NCBI GenBank assembly: GCA_963767715.1
Contig: CAVYFA010000009.1
Coordinates: forward strand, 124,001-188,000
Source of the DNA: CAVSXS01 sp963767715
GTDB taxonomy: Bacteria; Chloroflexota; Ktedonobacteria; Ktedonobacterales; Ktedonobacteraceae
DNA: 64,000 bases
Direction: 5' to 3'
Each line of letters starts with the position of its first letter. Within the stretch, counting starts at the first letter, position 1. Shown one piece after another: positions 26,135-33,724 of this stretch. Position numbers and translations under genes: made by a program. The notes under the pieces are model-generated. The model made no database searches and had not been told where the DNA came from. It was given only the letters and a program-made list of their open reading frames with translations.

Positions 26135-26175
26135 CATCATTGCCTTCTGGCCGATGAACTAGCCATCAGACAAGC

Positions 26176-26345
26176 GTAGGGGCCGATTGATCGCGCCCAC
26201 CGCCGATAATGCACATCAACTATTCGATGTAGGGATGCGCTTCATCGCGTCCTCGTCCCGGTCGCGCCTGACCACCCGCTGTGACCATGAGCTTCTCCCC
26301 AAAAAATTACCGCTCAAAATGAGCGGTAATTGAGCGGTAAATTTG
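26176..26345. repeat. Partial copy of the 498-bp element with a GAGCGGTAA hairpin
   Basis: GTAGGGGCCGATTGATCG...CCCACCGCCGAT at 26176 nearly matches the left end at 11284. AATTACCGCTCAAAATGAGCGGTAATT near 26306-26332 is a perfect hairpin matching the one at 11587-11613, followed by a further GAGCGGTAAATT. No matching right end is seen. It occupies much of the gap 26135-26575. Confidence 0.65.
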
Positions 26346-26469
26346 TGTAAAGCCGCTTCTCATCTGGCTTGGCGAGCACCAAAATTATTGTCTGGAACGC
26401 CCCTATTTTTCAAGACGTTGCGGGAGGCACGCTTTATTGCATCTGAACACATTCAATTTGAACGCTCGC

Positions 26470-26498
26470 TTGACGTGCATGCGTATTTCCTCTACAAT
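26470..26498 (+). promoter_or_regulatory. Promoter of receptor kinase copy 2
   Basis: TTGACG (26470-26475), 17-base spacer and TACAAT (26493-26498). The spacer tail TGCGTATTTCCTC and the downstream CTTCCTCAGA are identical or nearly so to the copy 1 promoter region. Confidence 0.82.
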
Positions 26499-26575
26499 AA
26501 AGTTGGACTTCCTCAGATAGTCGATCAACTTTAGGACGTGTCCCTGCCTGCAATCATGAGTTCAGGAGGCCGCAG

Positions 26576-29419
26576 ATGGCAGACCGGGTAGGACAACACT
26601 TTGGCAATTACCGGTTGGTCGCCCTGCTGGGTCAGGGCGGCTTCGCCGAGGTATATCTAGGGCAGCATGTGCGACTCAACCTGCAGGCTGCCATCAAGGT
26701 GCTGCATGCTCACCTGACCGGCCAGGAGGCCGAGCACTTCCAGCAGGAAGCTGAGACGATTGCCACACTGATGCACCCCTCCATAGTGCGCATCCTGGAT
26801 TACGATGTGCAGGAAGGTGTGCCCTTTCTGATCATGGATTACGCCGCGGGTGGCTCCCTGCGCCAGCGCTATCCTAAAGGCAGCCTCGTCTCCCTCCCGG
26901 TAGTCATCTCCTCTGTAAAGCAGGTGGCCACCGCCTTGCAATACGCTCACGACCGCAAGTTTATCCACCGCGATGTCAAGCCCGAAAATATGCTGATCGG
27001 CCGGCACGAGGAGCTCTTGCTGAGTGATTTTGGTCTGGCAGCGCTCTCGCACAGCAGCGGCTCGCTGAGCACCAAGGAGGCGATCGGCACGCTGTCCTAC
27101 ATGGCCCCCGAGCAGATCGAGGGTCACCCCCGCCCGGCCAGCGATCAATATGCGCTCGCAGTAGTAGTCTACGAGTGGCTGTGCGGAAGCCGCCCCTTTG
27201 ATGGCTCAGCGACCGAGGTGATGGTGCAGCACCTCAGCGTCCCGCCTCCTCCACTGCATGAGAAAGTGGCGACCATCCCCCTTGAGATCGAGCAGGTGGT
27301 GCTGCGCGCGCTGGCCAAGGACCCGAAAGGGCGTTTCACCTCGGTCCAGGAGTTTGCTGTGGCCTTGGAGCAAGCGAGTCAGCCTGCCTATTCCCCCACA
27401 GCCCTCATTCCTGGGGAGCACCCGCTCCCAGGCAGTCCTGCCGCCGCCTTTGCCACCGTTGCGGCGCCGAGCGAGACACCGCTTGCAGAGGTCGCTGCTT
27501 CGCTCTCGCCTGAGACACCGGTAGAGCCTGACACCGCTGCCTCTGTGGCCGGCAACGCGGCGCTTGCCGCCACCACGCCTGCCGCCCCTTTTCTGGCAAC
27601 CATGCCTGCGCCAGCGGACGTGCCTGCGGTAGCAGTGCCGGGCCGCTCCCGGCGCCGGACGCTTGCGGGCCTGCCGGCTGCGCTGCTGATCGGCCTGGCC
27701 GTCCTGGTCGTCGCAGCAGGCATCCTGGGCAGCCTCAGCCTGCTCGCCCACTTTGGGGTAATAGGCGCACGCAGCGGCGCCACCACGATCACACCGATAC
27801 GCGGAGGCACCTGGACGGATGACTTCTCTCTTGACCCAGCTACGCTCATTCCCAATGGGAGTAAGTTAAATGGGTACTCGGCTCAGGTCGACCAGGCGCT
27901 CTACCTGCCGCTCTTCTACGGGGATGCGCAAGGCCGCGTGCATCCTGGCGCAGCGAGCGAAATCCCCAGCTTGCAGAATGGGGGCATCAGCGCCGACGCG
28001 AAAACCTGGACGTTCCATCTGCGCCCGCACCTGGTCTGGTCGGATGGGCAACCCTACGATGCCCGCGACGTGGACTTCACCTGGCGACTCTGGCTCGACC
28101 CTAAGTTTGGGGCCGCCTCTACCTATGGCTTCAACTTGATCAACTCGGCGGACGTCTCGGAGGACCACCTCTCGATCACCTTCCATCTCAAGCAAGCCTT
28201 TGCTCCTTTCCTCTCAGTCTGGGTGGATGGCCCCGTTGCCCCACTGCCTGTGCATCATTTCAGCACAATGGCGCCTGAGCAGATTCTCAAGTCACCCGAC
28301 AACCTGAACCCGCAGGTGGTGAGCGGCCCGTTCATGATGGCCGAGAGGGTGCCGGGCGATCATTACACGCTGGTGCGCAACCCCAGATACTACCTTGCTG
28401 GCGAAGGTCTGCCCTACCTGGACAAGCTCGTCTTCCGCATCGTCAATCCAGACGCTATTGTCAAGGATCTGCAAGCCGGTTCTATCGATTCGGCCTGGTT
28501 CCTGGATCTGGAGGAGTGGCAGGCGTACCAGCGTCTCAAGAACTATATACTCACTCCTACTCCCACCAGTGCCAGCTTTGAGGCGATGTACTTCAACTTT
28601 CACAACACCATTCTGGCCAGCCACCTGGAAGTGCGCCAGGCGATGGCGATGGCGATTGATCAGCAGGCCTTGATTACGCAAGCACGCCATGGGTTTGCCA
28701 CCCCGCTATGCACCGACCATCCCTCGGCCCTGCATCCAGGCTATGATCCTAACGCCAGTGTCGGCAGTTACGGCTGTCCGGTGGTGTTTGATCCGGCACT
28801 CGCCAATCAACTGTTGCAGGACCATGGCTGGGTGAAGGGAGCTGATGGGGTGCGCACAAAGGGAGGGCAGCGCCTGGAGTTCGAGTACTCGACAGCGGCC
28901 GGCATCACCTGGCGCAGTGCTGATGAAGCGATTCTGCAACGCGACTTCATGGCGATCGGCATCAAACTCGATATCCAGAACTATCCTGGTGACACATTCT
29001 TTAATTCCTTCCTGCCCCAGGGGAAGGCATCACCGCCCACGGGAGCCGTGACGGGCAGGTTCGACATCGCCGAGTGGGAGAACGGCTATGGCTATGACCC
29101 CGACGACTCCACCTATTTCGCCTGCGACCAGTTTCCCTCGGCGGCCAATAATTTTAACGGACTCAATCTTGGCTTCTACTGCAATCCTGCCCTGGATAAG
29201 CTCTTTACCCAGGAACTGGCGACACCGGATCCCGGAGTGCGGCAGCAGCTCTTCGAGCAGATCCATCACATCTACTTGACGGACTTTCCTTTCATCACGC
29301 TCTACAGCCCGCTAACCCTGGCGATGGTGCGCAAGGGGACACACAACTACCAGCCCAGCCCGATTGCGGGAGAGACCGTCAACATCTGGGAGTGGTGGTG
29401 CGATAACGGGAAGTGCTAG
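26576..29419 (+). CDS. Receptor-like Ser/Thr kinase with OppA/DppA-type peptide-binding ectodomain, copy 2
   Basis: 947 residues from ATG 26576, with CAGGAGG upstream. Same architecture as copy 1: kinase domain (GQGGFAEVYLG, AAIKVL, HRDVKPENML, SDFGLAAL, GTLSYMAPEQ), Ala/Pro-rich linker, one membrane helix near 366-390, and an SBP_bac_5 ectodomain ending in WWCDNGKC. All catalytic kinase residues are present. The ectodomain differs from copy 1 mainly in the presumed ligand-facing loops, for example an extra SVGSYGC segment in the CTDHPSALHPGYDPN region, which suggests altered ligand choice. No transport permease is nearby. The 3' neighbour, a LuxR-type regulator, is convergent with a 13-base gap. 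Confidence 0.94.
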   Translation: MADRVGQHFGNYRLVALLGQGGFAEVYLGQHVRLNLQAAIKVLHAHLTGQEAEHFQQEAETIATLMHPSIVRILDYDVQEGVPFLIMDYAAGGSLRQRYPKGSLVSLPVVISSVKQVATALQYAHDRKFIHRDVKPENMLIGRHEELLLSDFGLAALSHSSGSLSTKEAIGTLSYMAPEQIEGHPRPASDQYALAVVVYEWLCGSRPFDGSATEVMVQHLSVPPPPLHEKVATIPLEIEQVVLRALAKDPKGRFTSVQEFAVALEQASQPAYSPTALIPGEHPLPGSPAAAFATVAAPSETPLAEVAASLSPETPVEPDTAASVAGNAALAATTPAAPFLATMPAPADVPAVAVPGRSRRRTLAGLPAALLIGLAVLVVAAGILGSLSLLAHFGVIGARSGATTITPIRGGTWTDDFSLDPATLIPNGSKLNGYSAQVDQALYLPLFYGDAQGRVHPGAASEIPSLQNGGISADAKTWTFHLRPHLVWSDGQPYDARDVDFTWRLWLDPKFGAASTYGFNLINSADVSEDHLSITFHLKQAFAPFLSVWVDGPVAPLPVHHFSTMAPEQILKSPDNLNPQVVSGPFMMAERVPGDHYTLVRNPRYYLAGEGLPYLDKLVFRIVNPDAIVKDLQAGSIDSAWFLDLEEWQAYQRLKNYILTPTPTSASFEAMYFNFHNTILASHLEVRQAMAMAIDQQALITQARHGFATPLCTDHPSALHPGYDPNASVGSYGCPVVFDPALANQLLQDHGWVKGADGVRTKGGQRLEFEYSTAAGITWRSADEAILQRDFMAIGIKLDIQNYPGDTFFNSFLPQGKASPPTGAVTGRFDIAEWENGYGYDPDDSTYFACDQFPSAANNFNGLNLGFYCNPALDKLFTQELATPDPGVRQQLFEQIHHIYLTDFPFITLYSPLTLAMVRKGTHNYQPSPIAGETVNIWEWWCDNGKC

Positions 29420-29432
29420 GCCGGGCGCTCCT

Positions 29433-32102
29433 TCACACGAGCTTATGCTCAATAGCGTAGCGCGTCGCTGCACTGCGCGAGGTAACTTCCAATTTGCTAT
29501 AGATCGAACGCACGTGTGTATTGACCGTGAGAGGGCTGATGACGAGTTGCACTGCTATCTGCGTGTTGGTCATGCCCTCCGCTATCAGCCGCAGCACCTC
29601 GACCTCCCGCGCCGATAGCCCGGCCGGGTAGAGAGGAGTGGTGGGAGCCGAAAGTGGCCCCGTGCGAAGGCGATTGAGGGTAAGGGGCATCGTCGCTCTT
29701 CCCTGGGCTACGAGAGCCTGTTCCGGTGTCATCTTCCTTCCCGCGGCCCACGTAGCAGCGAAGACCTTCTCACCGAGTTGGGCACGTACGACGGTTATCG
29801 TACGATCATAGCCGGGGCGATCGGCAGGTGGAACAGGCGCACCCACCACTTCGCGTAAGGACTCGACGGCACTCCATAGCAGAACTGCGCGTACCGGCTC
29901 TCCCTGCGCCGCCATCACTCCCGCCAATCCCTCCAGGCAGGAGGCGATGTGCGCCCTGTCATCCACCTCTTGCAACAGGGCCAGGCTCTCCTCGAACAGC
30001 GCGCGAGCCGCCTCGCCGTCGCCCTGGAAAGCGACCACGCTCGCCAGCCGCAGGAGAGACCTGGCAACTTCCCCCTTGTCATCAGCCTCCCTGAAGATTG
30101 CCACGCTCTGCTCAAGGAGCGGGCGCGCCGTTGTATCGTCGCTCTGCTGGAAGACGAGCTGTCCCATCAAGCGGAGCGCGTAGGCGATGCCCTCCTCGTA
30201 GTCTAACTCTCGATGGATCGCCAGGCTCTCCTCCAGCAGGCTATGCGCTCGCCGCAGGTCGCCCTGGGCGAAAGTTGCGCGCGCCAGGTGGAAGAGCGCC
30301 ATGACAAGGCCCCATTTATCGCCCATCTCACGCGAAAGCAGCAGGCCCTCATCGAGCAGAGAACTCGCCCGGCTGTACTCGCCCTGGTTGATGGCCACAC
30401 GCGCTAAAAGAAGCAGGACATCGGCGATGCTCTCCTTATCACCTACTTGCTTGCTGAGCGCCAGGCTCTCCTCCAGCAGGGCGCGTGCCAGCGCGTAATT
30501 GCGCTGCGCCCTGGCTACCTGCCCCAGCCGCAGGAGTGCATTCGCCGTACCTCGTTTAAACGTCGGGTCCTCTGGCGAGCGGGCTCTGACCTCCCGGTAA
30601 AGCGCCAGGCTCTCCCTGCACAGCGCCTCCGACCGTTCATAATCGTCCTGCAAATAAGCCAGCATCCCGGCGGCGTTGAGCGCCTTCGCCCGCACCACTT
30701 CCGCGACTCCCTGGCCCACAGCCAGCGCCCGCTCCAGCCAGCGCAGGCCCTCGCTCCAATGACCAAGCACGGCCCAGAACCCCCACAGTGCTCCGCCCAG
30801 GCGCAAAGCCATCTCCGCCTGCTCCGTCCCTGCTCCCAACTCAGCTCGCTCAATCAACCAGCCCAGCGCCGCACGCAGGTTCTCGCGCTCCCACTCTAAA
30901 CGATGCAGCCACTTTCCCTGTTCTGCACCTATCAGGTGCGGCTCGGCTTCCTCGGAGAGCCGCAGGTAGTACGCAGCGTGAGCGTGGCGGGTCGCCTCCA
31001 TCTCACCATGCGCTGCCAGCAGCTCCAGGCCAAATTCGCGGGTCGTTTCCAGCATCAGCAGGCGCGGTTCATCGTCAACCTGTGCGATGCGCTGCAACAG
31101 GCTCTTGTCAAGCAGCGAGGCCACGCCATCCAGCACAGGCAGCATCGCATCCCCTGAAGCGGCACAGACAGCCTCGACCGCCTCCAGCGTGCAGCCACCG
31201 GCAAAGATGGAGAGCAGCCGGAAGAGCTGCTGCTCATGCTTATCCAGCGGGTCGTAGCTCCACTTGATCGTGTTCCGCAGGGTTTGTTGTCGAGCGGGGA
31301 GATCCTGTGCTCCGCCGGTCAACAGCGGCAGCCGATGTTCCAGTCGCGCCAGCAGTCCCTGCGGCGAGAGCAATTTGATGCGTGCGGCTGCCAGCTCGAT
31401 AGCCAAGGGTAATCCATCCAGCCGGGTACAGATTTCAGCGATGATAGGGGCATTTGCATCGGTGACCTGGAAGTCAGGCTGAATGGCCAGCGCCCGTTGC
31501 ACAAAAAGGGCAGTTGCCGCGTATTGTGAGAGGGAATTAGCATCTGGGAGACGCCTGGGGTCGGGCAGTAGCAGTGGGGATACCGGAAACTCGTGTTCAC
31601 CGCGTACATGCAAAGCGGCGCGAGCGGTCACCAGCAGCTTCACTTCCGGGCAACCTGCCAGCAGTTCCACGAGTAGCGGTGCCGCTGCTGCCACCTGCTC
31701 GAAGTTGTCGATGAGGAGCAGCAGGCGCTTGTCTTGCAGGTACGCTTTCAACTGCTCGTCAGGTGAGCCGCCTGCGCTTCCCCCCAGACCGAGTACGCGG
31801 GCAATAGCAGGAATGACCAGCGCCGGGTCACTGATCGAAGCCAGTGAGACGAAGTAGACGCCCTCCGCAAAATCATCCAGGAGTTCCGTCGCGACCTGCA
31901 GCGCCAGGCGCGTTTTCCCGACTCCTCCCGGACCGATCAGGGTCAGCAAGCGTGTATCCAAACGACGCAGAACAGCACATGCCGCCGCTGACTCTCGCTC
32001 CCGATTGATCAGAGGCGTAAGTAGCGCAGGCGCATTACTTATCGCTGCTCGCCTACGTTCGCCAGCATATCCCGTTGGGGCAGCCGAAAGGTTTGTCTGC
32101 AT
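29433..32102 (-). CDS. NB-ARC/TPR/LuxR-family transcriptional regulator
   Basis: 889 residues from ATG 32102, preceded by AGAGGTGG. Order: NB-ARC ATPase with P-loop GPGGVGKT at 57-64 and LLLLIDNFEQ (Walker B-like), winged-helix region, TPR array (about 440-760, with repeated LARALLEESLALSKQ-type units), and a LuxR HTH (about 826-889, LSAREVEVLRLIAEGM). It corresponds to the C-terminal two-thirds of the regulator at 15110-19129 but lacks the kinase and cyclase-like domains. Such STAND ATPases switch on upon ligand or partner binding and bind promoters. It is divergent from the peptide cassette and is the most likely candidate for its regulator. Confidence 0.94.
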   Translation of the reverse strand: MQTNLSAAPTGYAGERRRAAISNAPALLTPLINRERESAAACAVLRRLDTRLLTLIGPGGVGKTRLALQVATELLDDFAEGVYFVSLASISDPALVIPAIARVLGLGGSAGGSPDEQLKAYLQDKRLLLLIDNFEQVAAAAPLLVELLAGCPEVKLLVTARAALHVRGEHEFPVSPLLLPDPRRLPDANSLSQYAATALFVQRALAIQPDFQVTDANAPIIAEICTRLDGLPLAIELAAARIKLLSPQGLLARLEHRLPLLTGGAQDLPARQQTLRNTIKWSYDPLDKHEQQLFRLLSIFAGGCTLEAVEAVCAASGDAMLPVLDGVASLLDKSLLQRIAQVDDEPRLLMLETTREFGLELLAAHGEMEATRHAHAAYYLRLSEEAEPHLIGAEQGKWLHRLEWERENLRAALGWLIERAELGAGTEQAEMALRLGGALWGFWAVLGHWSEGLRWLERALAVGQGVAEVVRAKALNAAGMLAYLQDDYERSEALCRESLALYREVRARSPEDPTFKRGTANALLRLGQVARAQRNYALARALLEESLALSKQVGDKESIADVLLLLARVAINQGEYSRASSLLDEGLLLSREMGDKWGLVMALFHLARATFAQGDLRRAHSLLEESLAIHRELDYEEGIAYALRLMGQLVFQQSDDTTARPLLEQSVAIFREADDKGEVARSLLRLASVVAFQGDGEAARALFEESLALLQEVDDRAHIASCLEGLAGVMAAQGEPVRAVLLWSAVESLREVVGAPVPPADRPGYDRTITVVRAQLGEKVFAATWAAGRKMTPEQALVAQGRATMPLTLNRLRTGPLSAPTTPLYPAGLSAREVEVLRLIAEGMTNTQIAVQLVISPLTVNTHVRSIYSKLEVTSRSAATRYAIEHKLV

Positions 32103-32218
32103 AGTCCACCTCTTCCGCCGCTCCTAATTGCTCAGGAGTCACCGGACAGGAAAGCCGGGGGACACGTAAAAAAGAACGCCCTCTTCAGAGTAAAATTGGT
32201 ACTACTTACCTTCGCATT

Positions 32219-32247
32219 ACTATACACTACTGCATGCAGAATTACAA
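32219..32247 (-). promoter_or_regulatory. Putative promoter of the NB-ARC/LuxR regulator
   Basis: On the reverse strand: TTGTAA (32247-32242), 17-base spacer and TATAGT (32224-32219). The 340-base divergent gap 32103-32443 holds this promoter and the cassette promoter at 32332-32379; no other feature is seen. Confidence 0.55.
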
Positions 32248-32331
32248 TTGCACAAGAACAATAATTTAAGGTCGCCTGCAAGGAGCGCCTCGTCTGTTTT
32301 AACTATCCACCCATCTCCTGATTACTTCTGA

Positions 32332-32379
32332 AAATACCCTGTTCTAACGATGAGTTCCCGAGTCGAGGCAGGGTATACT
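32332..32379 (+). promoter_or_regulatory. Promoter P1 of the peptide cassette with a 21-bp duplicated box
   Basis: A 21-base box (32332-32352, AAATACCCTGTTCTAACGAT and one more base), then exactly 21 bases, then TATACTGGA (-10 at 32374-32379). The identical box and spacing occur at 33235-33282. The box ends at the -35 region, as for an activator site. Confidence 0.7.
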
Positions 32380-32443
32380 GGAGGCAAGAGACTTGAGGAT
32401 TACAGGATGACCGCATTCTACATACAAGAAGAGAGGACCGATT

Positions 32444-32746
32444 ATGGCGGATCAGCCAACAGATCCTTTTTCAGAGACCGATGTTCAGTCGCTAGGGCAA
32501 AAACTGGCTGACTTCAGCCAGGCCCTCACACCAGGTGAACAGGCAGTTCTTAGCGAGATACTTCAGCAGGCCATGCCCCATGGAGACGACGTGCGGGGGT
32601 TTAGCTATGATCCGCATGGCAACACAATTGAGCGAAAACTGCTTATTGTCGGATTACTGGATATCCTCTACCCGGACGACTTCGACTCCATGAACGAGGA
32701 GCGTCAGACAGAAGGGCAGAGTGGAGGTACCTGGCAGGCAGAATAG
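32444..32746 (+). CDS. Small leader-type protein 1 of the peptide cassette
   Basis: 100 residues from ATG 32444 (AGAGGA upstream). Residues 13-53 form a conserved block shared with the next two small genes: DVQSLGQKL, F, LTPGEQAVLSEIL, and an ending DDVRGF. The rest is unrelated to the other two: a short hydrophobic LLIVGLLDILY stretch followed by an acidic, Gly-rich tail. No signal peptide. Shared N-terminus and variable C-terminus is the layout of precursor peptides with a common leader, so I infer a precursor, or a small regulator with a shared docking domain. No modification enzyme is nearby. First gene of a six-gene unit. Confidence 0.72.
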   Translation: MADQPTDPFSETDVQSLGQKLADFSQALTPGEQAVLSEILQQAMPHGDDVRGFSYDPHGNTIERKLLIVGLLDILYPDDFDSMNEERQTEGQSGGTWQAE

Positions 32747-32761
32747 AAAGGAGTTGCAATC

Positions 32762-33130
32762 ATGGCAGACATTCAGGCACCCACTGAAAACGATGTTCAA
32801 TCGTTAGCAGTCAAACTGGTCGAGTTTAGCAAGGCCCTTACGCCGGCAGAGCGCACCATTCTCATGGAGCAGTTGGGGCAAGGCGCGGCGGATGAAGATG
32901 TCCAGGGGTTTCAGCAGAGGTACTTCACAGAGAAGTTCGCCGATGCGCATCGTGCCGAGTTGCTACGCCAGGCGCAACAGGAGCGCCTGTTGGAGGGAAC
33001 GCCCTCGCATCGGCCCAATGTGGTTCGGCTCGCCGTCGGCAAAGTAGGCGCGTTCCTCGTGGGGGTTGGCACGCGCATGAAACAGGTGGAGATGGGCAGG
33101 AGCGGGAGGCCCGCAACGGGGCCCTTATAA
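32762..33130 (+). CDS. Small leader-type protein 2 of the peptide cassette
   Basis: 122 residues from ATG 32762, AAAGGAG about 8 bases upstream. Residues 11-50 carry the shared block (DVQSLAVKL, F, LTPAERTILMEQL, DEDVQGF). After it come a charged helix AHRAELLRQAQQERLLEG and an amphipathic, Gly/Val-rich segment (LAVGKVGAFLVGVGTRM) that could insert in a membrane once released. The RAELLRxAxxERLL helix resembles the 66-residue protein at 14389-14589. Inferred precursor peptide or docking protein; no Cys is present, so lanthionine- or disulfide-type processing of this one is unlikely. Confidence 0.72.
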   Translation: MADIQAPTENDVQSLAVKLVEFSKALTPAERTILMEQLGQGAADEDVQGFQQRYFTEKFADAHRAELLRQAQQERLLEGTPSHRPNVVRLAVGKVGAFLVGVGTRMKQVEMGRSGRPATGPL

Positions 33131-33234
33131 GCACTCGATAGGGCGGCTAGCAGTAGAAGATTGAGGGTACGATGCAATCTTCTAGTTCATTCTAAGTAGG
33201 CGCCTTTGACATGCAGTGCTCTTGCTCTTCACCG

Positions 33235-33282
33235 AAATACCCTGTTCTAACGATGTGTTTATCGTATCCAGCAGACTATACT
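33235..33282 (+). promoter_or_regulatory. Promoter P2 with the same 21-bp box
   Basis: Box 33235-33255 is identical over 21 bases to 32332-32352, with the same 21-base spacing to TATACTGGA (-10 at 33277-33282). It lies in the 238-base gap before the third small gene, so that gene and the transporter operon have their own start. Confidence 0.7.
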
Positions 33283-33368
33283 GGAACAAGTAGTTCAAAC
33301 GTTTGGACTCACAAACGTACACACCTCGACAGGGCTGCGCTGAACGCAGCCAGAAAGGAAGTTCTCTC

Positions 33369-33671
33369 ATGGCAGATCAGCAGACACCTCAAATTTCGGA
33401 TGCCGACATCGAGTCATTGGCGCAGAAGCTGGAGCACTTCAACCAGAGCTTGACGCCGGGCGAGCAGGCAGCACTCGCGGAAGTGTTCGAGCGCGCCATG
33501 CCCGAGGGAGAAGACGACGTTCAGGGTTTCGGCCGCATGCAGGTCCGTACCGCGGACACAGCCAGGGGGAAAGAAACCGCCAGGGGAGCCAGAGGAAAAG
33601 AACTCTTCAAGCATGTGTACACGGCTCAGGTACTACGCCAGATCGTGGGAGCGCATCTCGGGGTGCGCTAG
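33369..33671 (+). CDS. Small leader-type protein 3 of the peptide cassette
   Basis: 100 residues from ATG 33369 (AGAAAGGAAG upstream). Residues 13-54 carry the shared block (DIESLAQKL, F, LTPGEQAALAEVF, DDVQGF). The remainder is strongly basic with Arg/Lys/Gly/Thr runs (RGKETARGARGKE) and a short helical end, KHVYTAQVLRQIVGAHLGVR, that would be cationic and amphipathic if released by cleavage. No Cys. It ends 53 bases before the ABC exporter gene and is probably co-transcribed with it from P2. Confidence 0.74.
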   Translation: MADQQTPQISDADIESLAQKLEHFNQSLTPGEQAALAEVFERAMPEGEDDVQGFGRMQVRTADTARGKETARGARGKELFKHVYTAQVLRQIVGAHLGVR

Positions 33672-33724
33672 TTTGATGCAGGTGCATCTGATTTCTTATC
33701 CGGCCTTTGCCTGGAAAGGAGACG

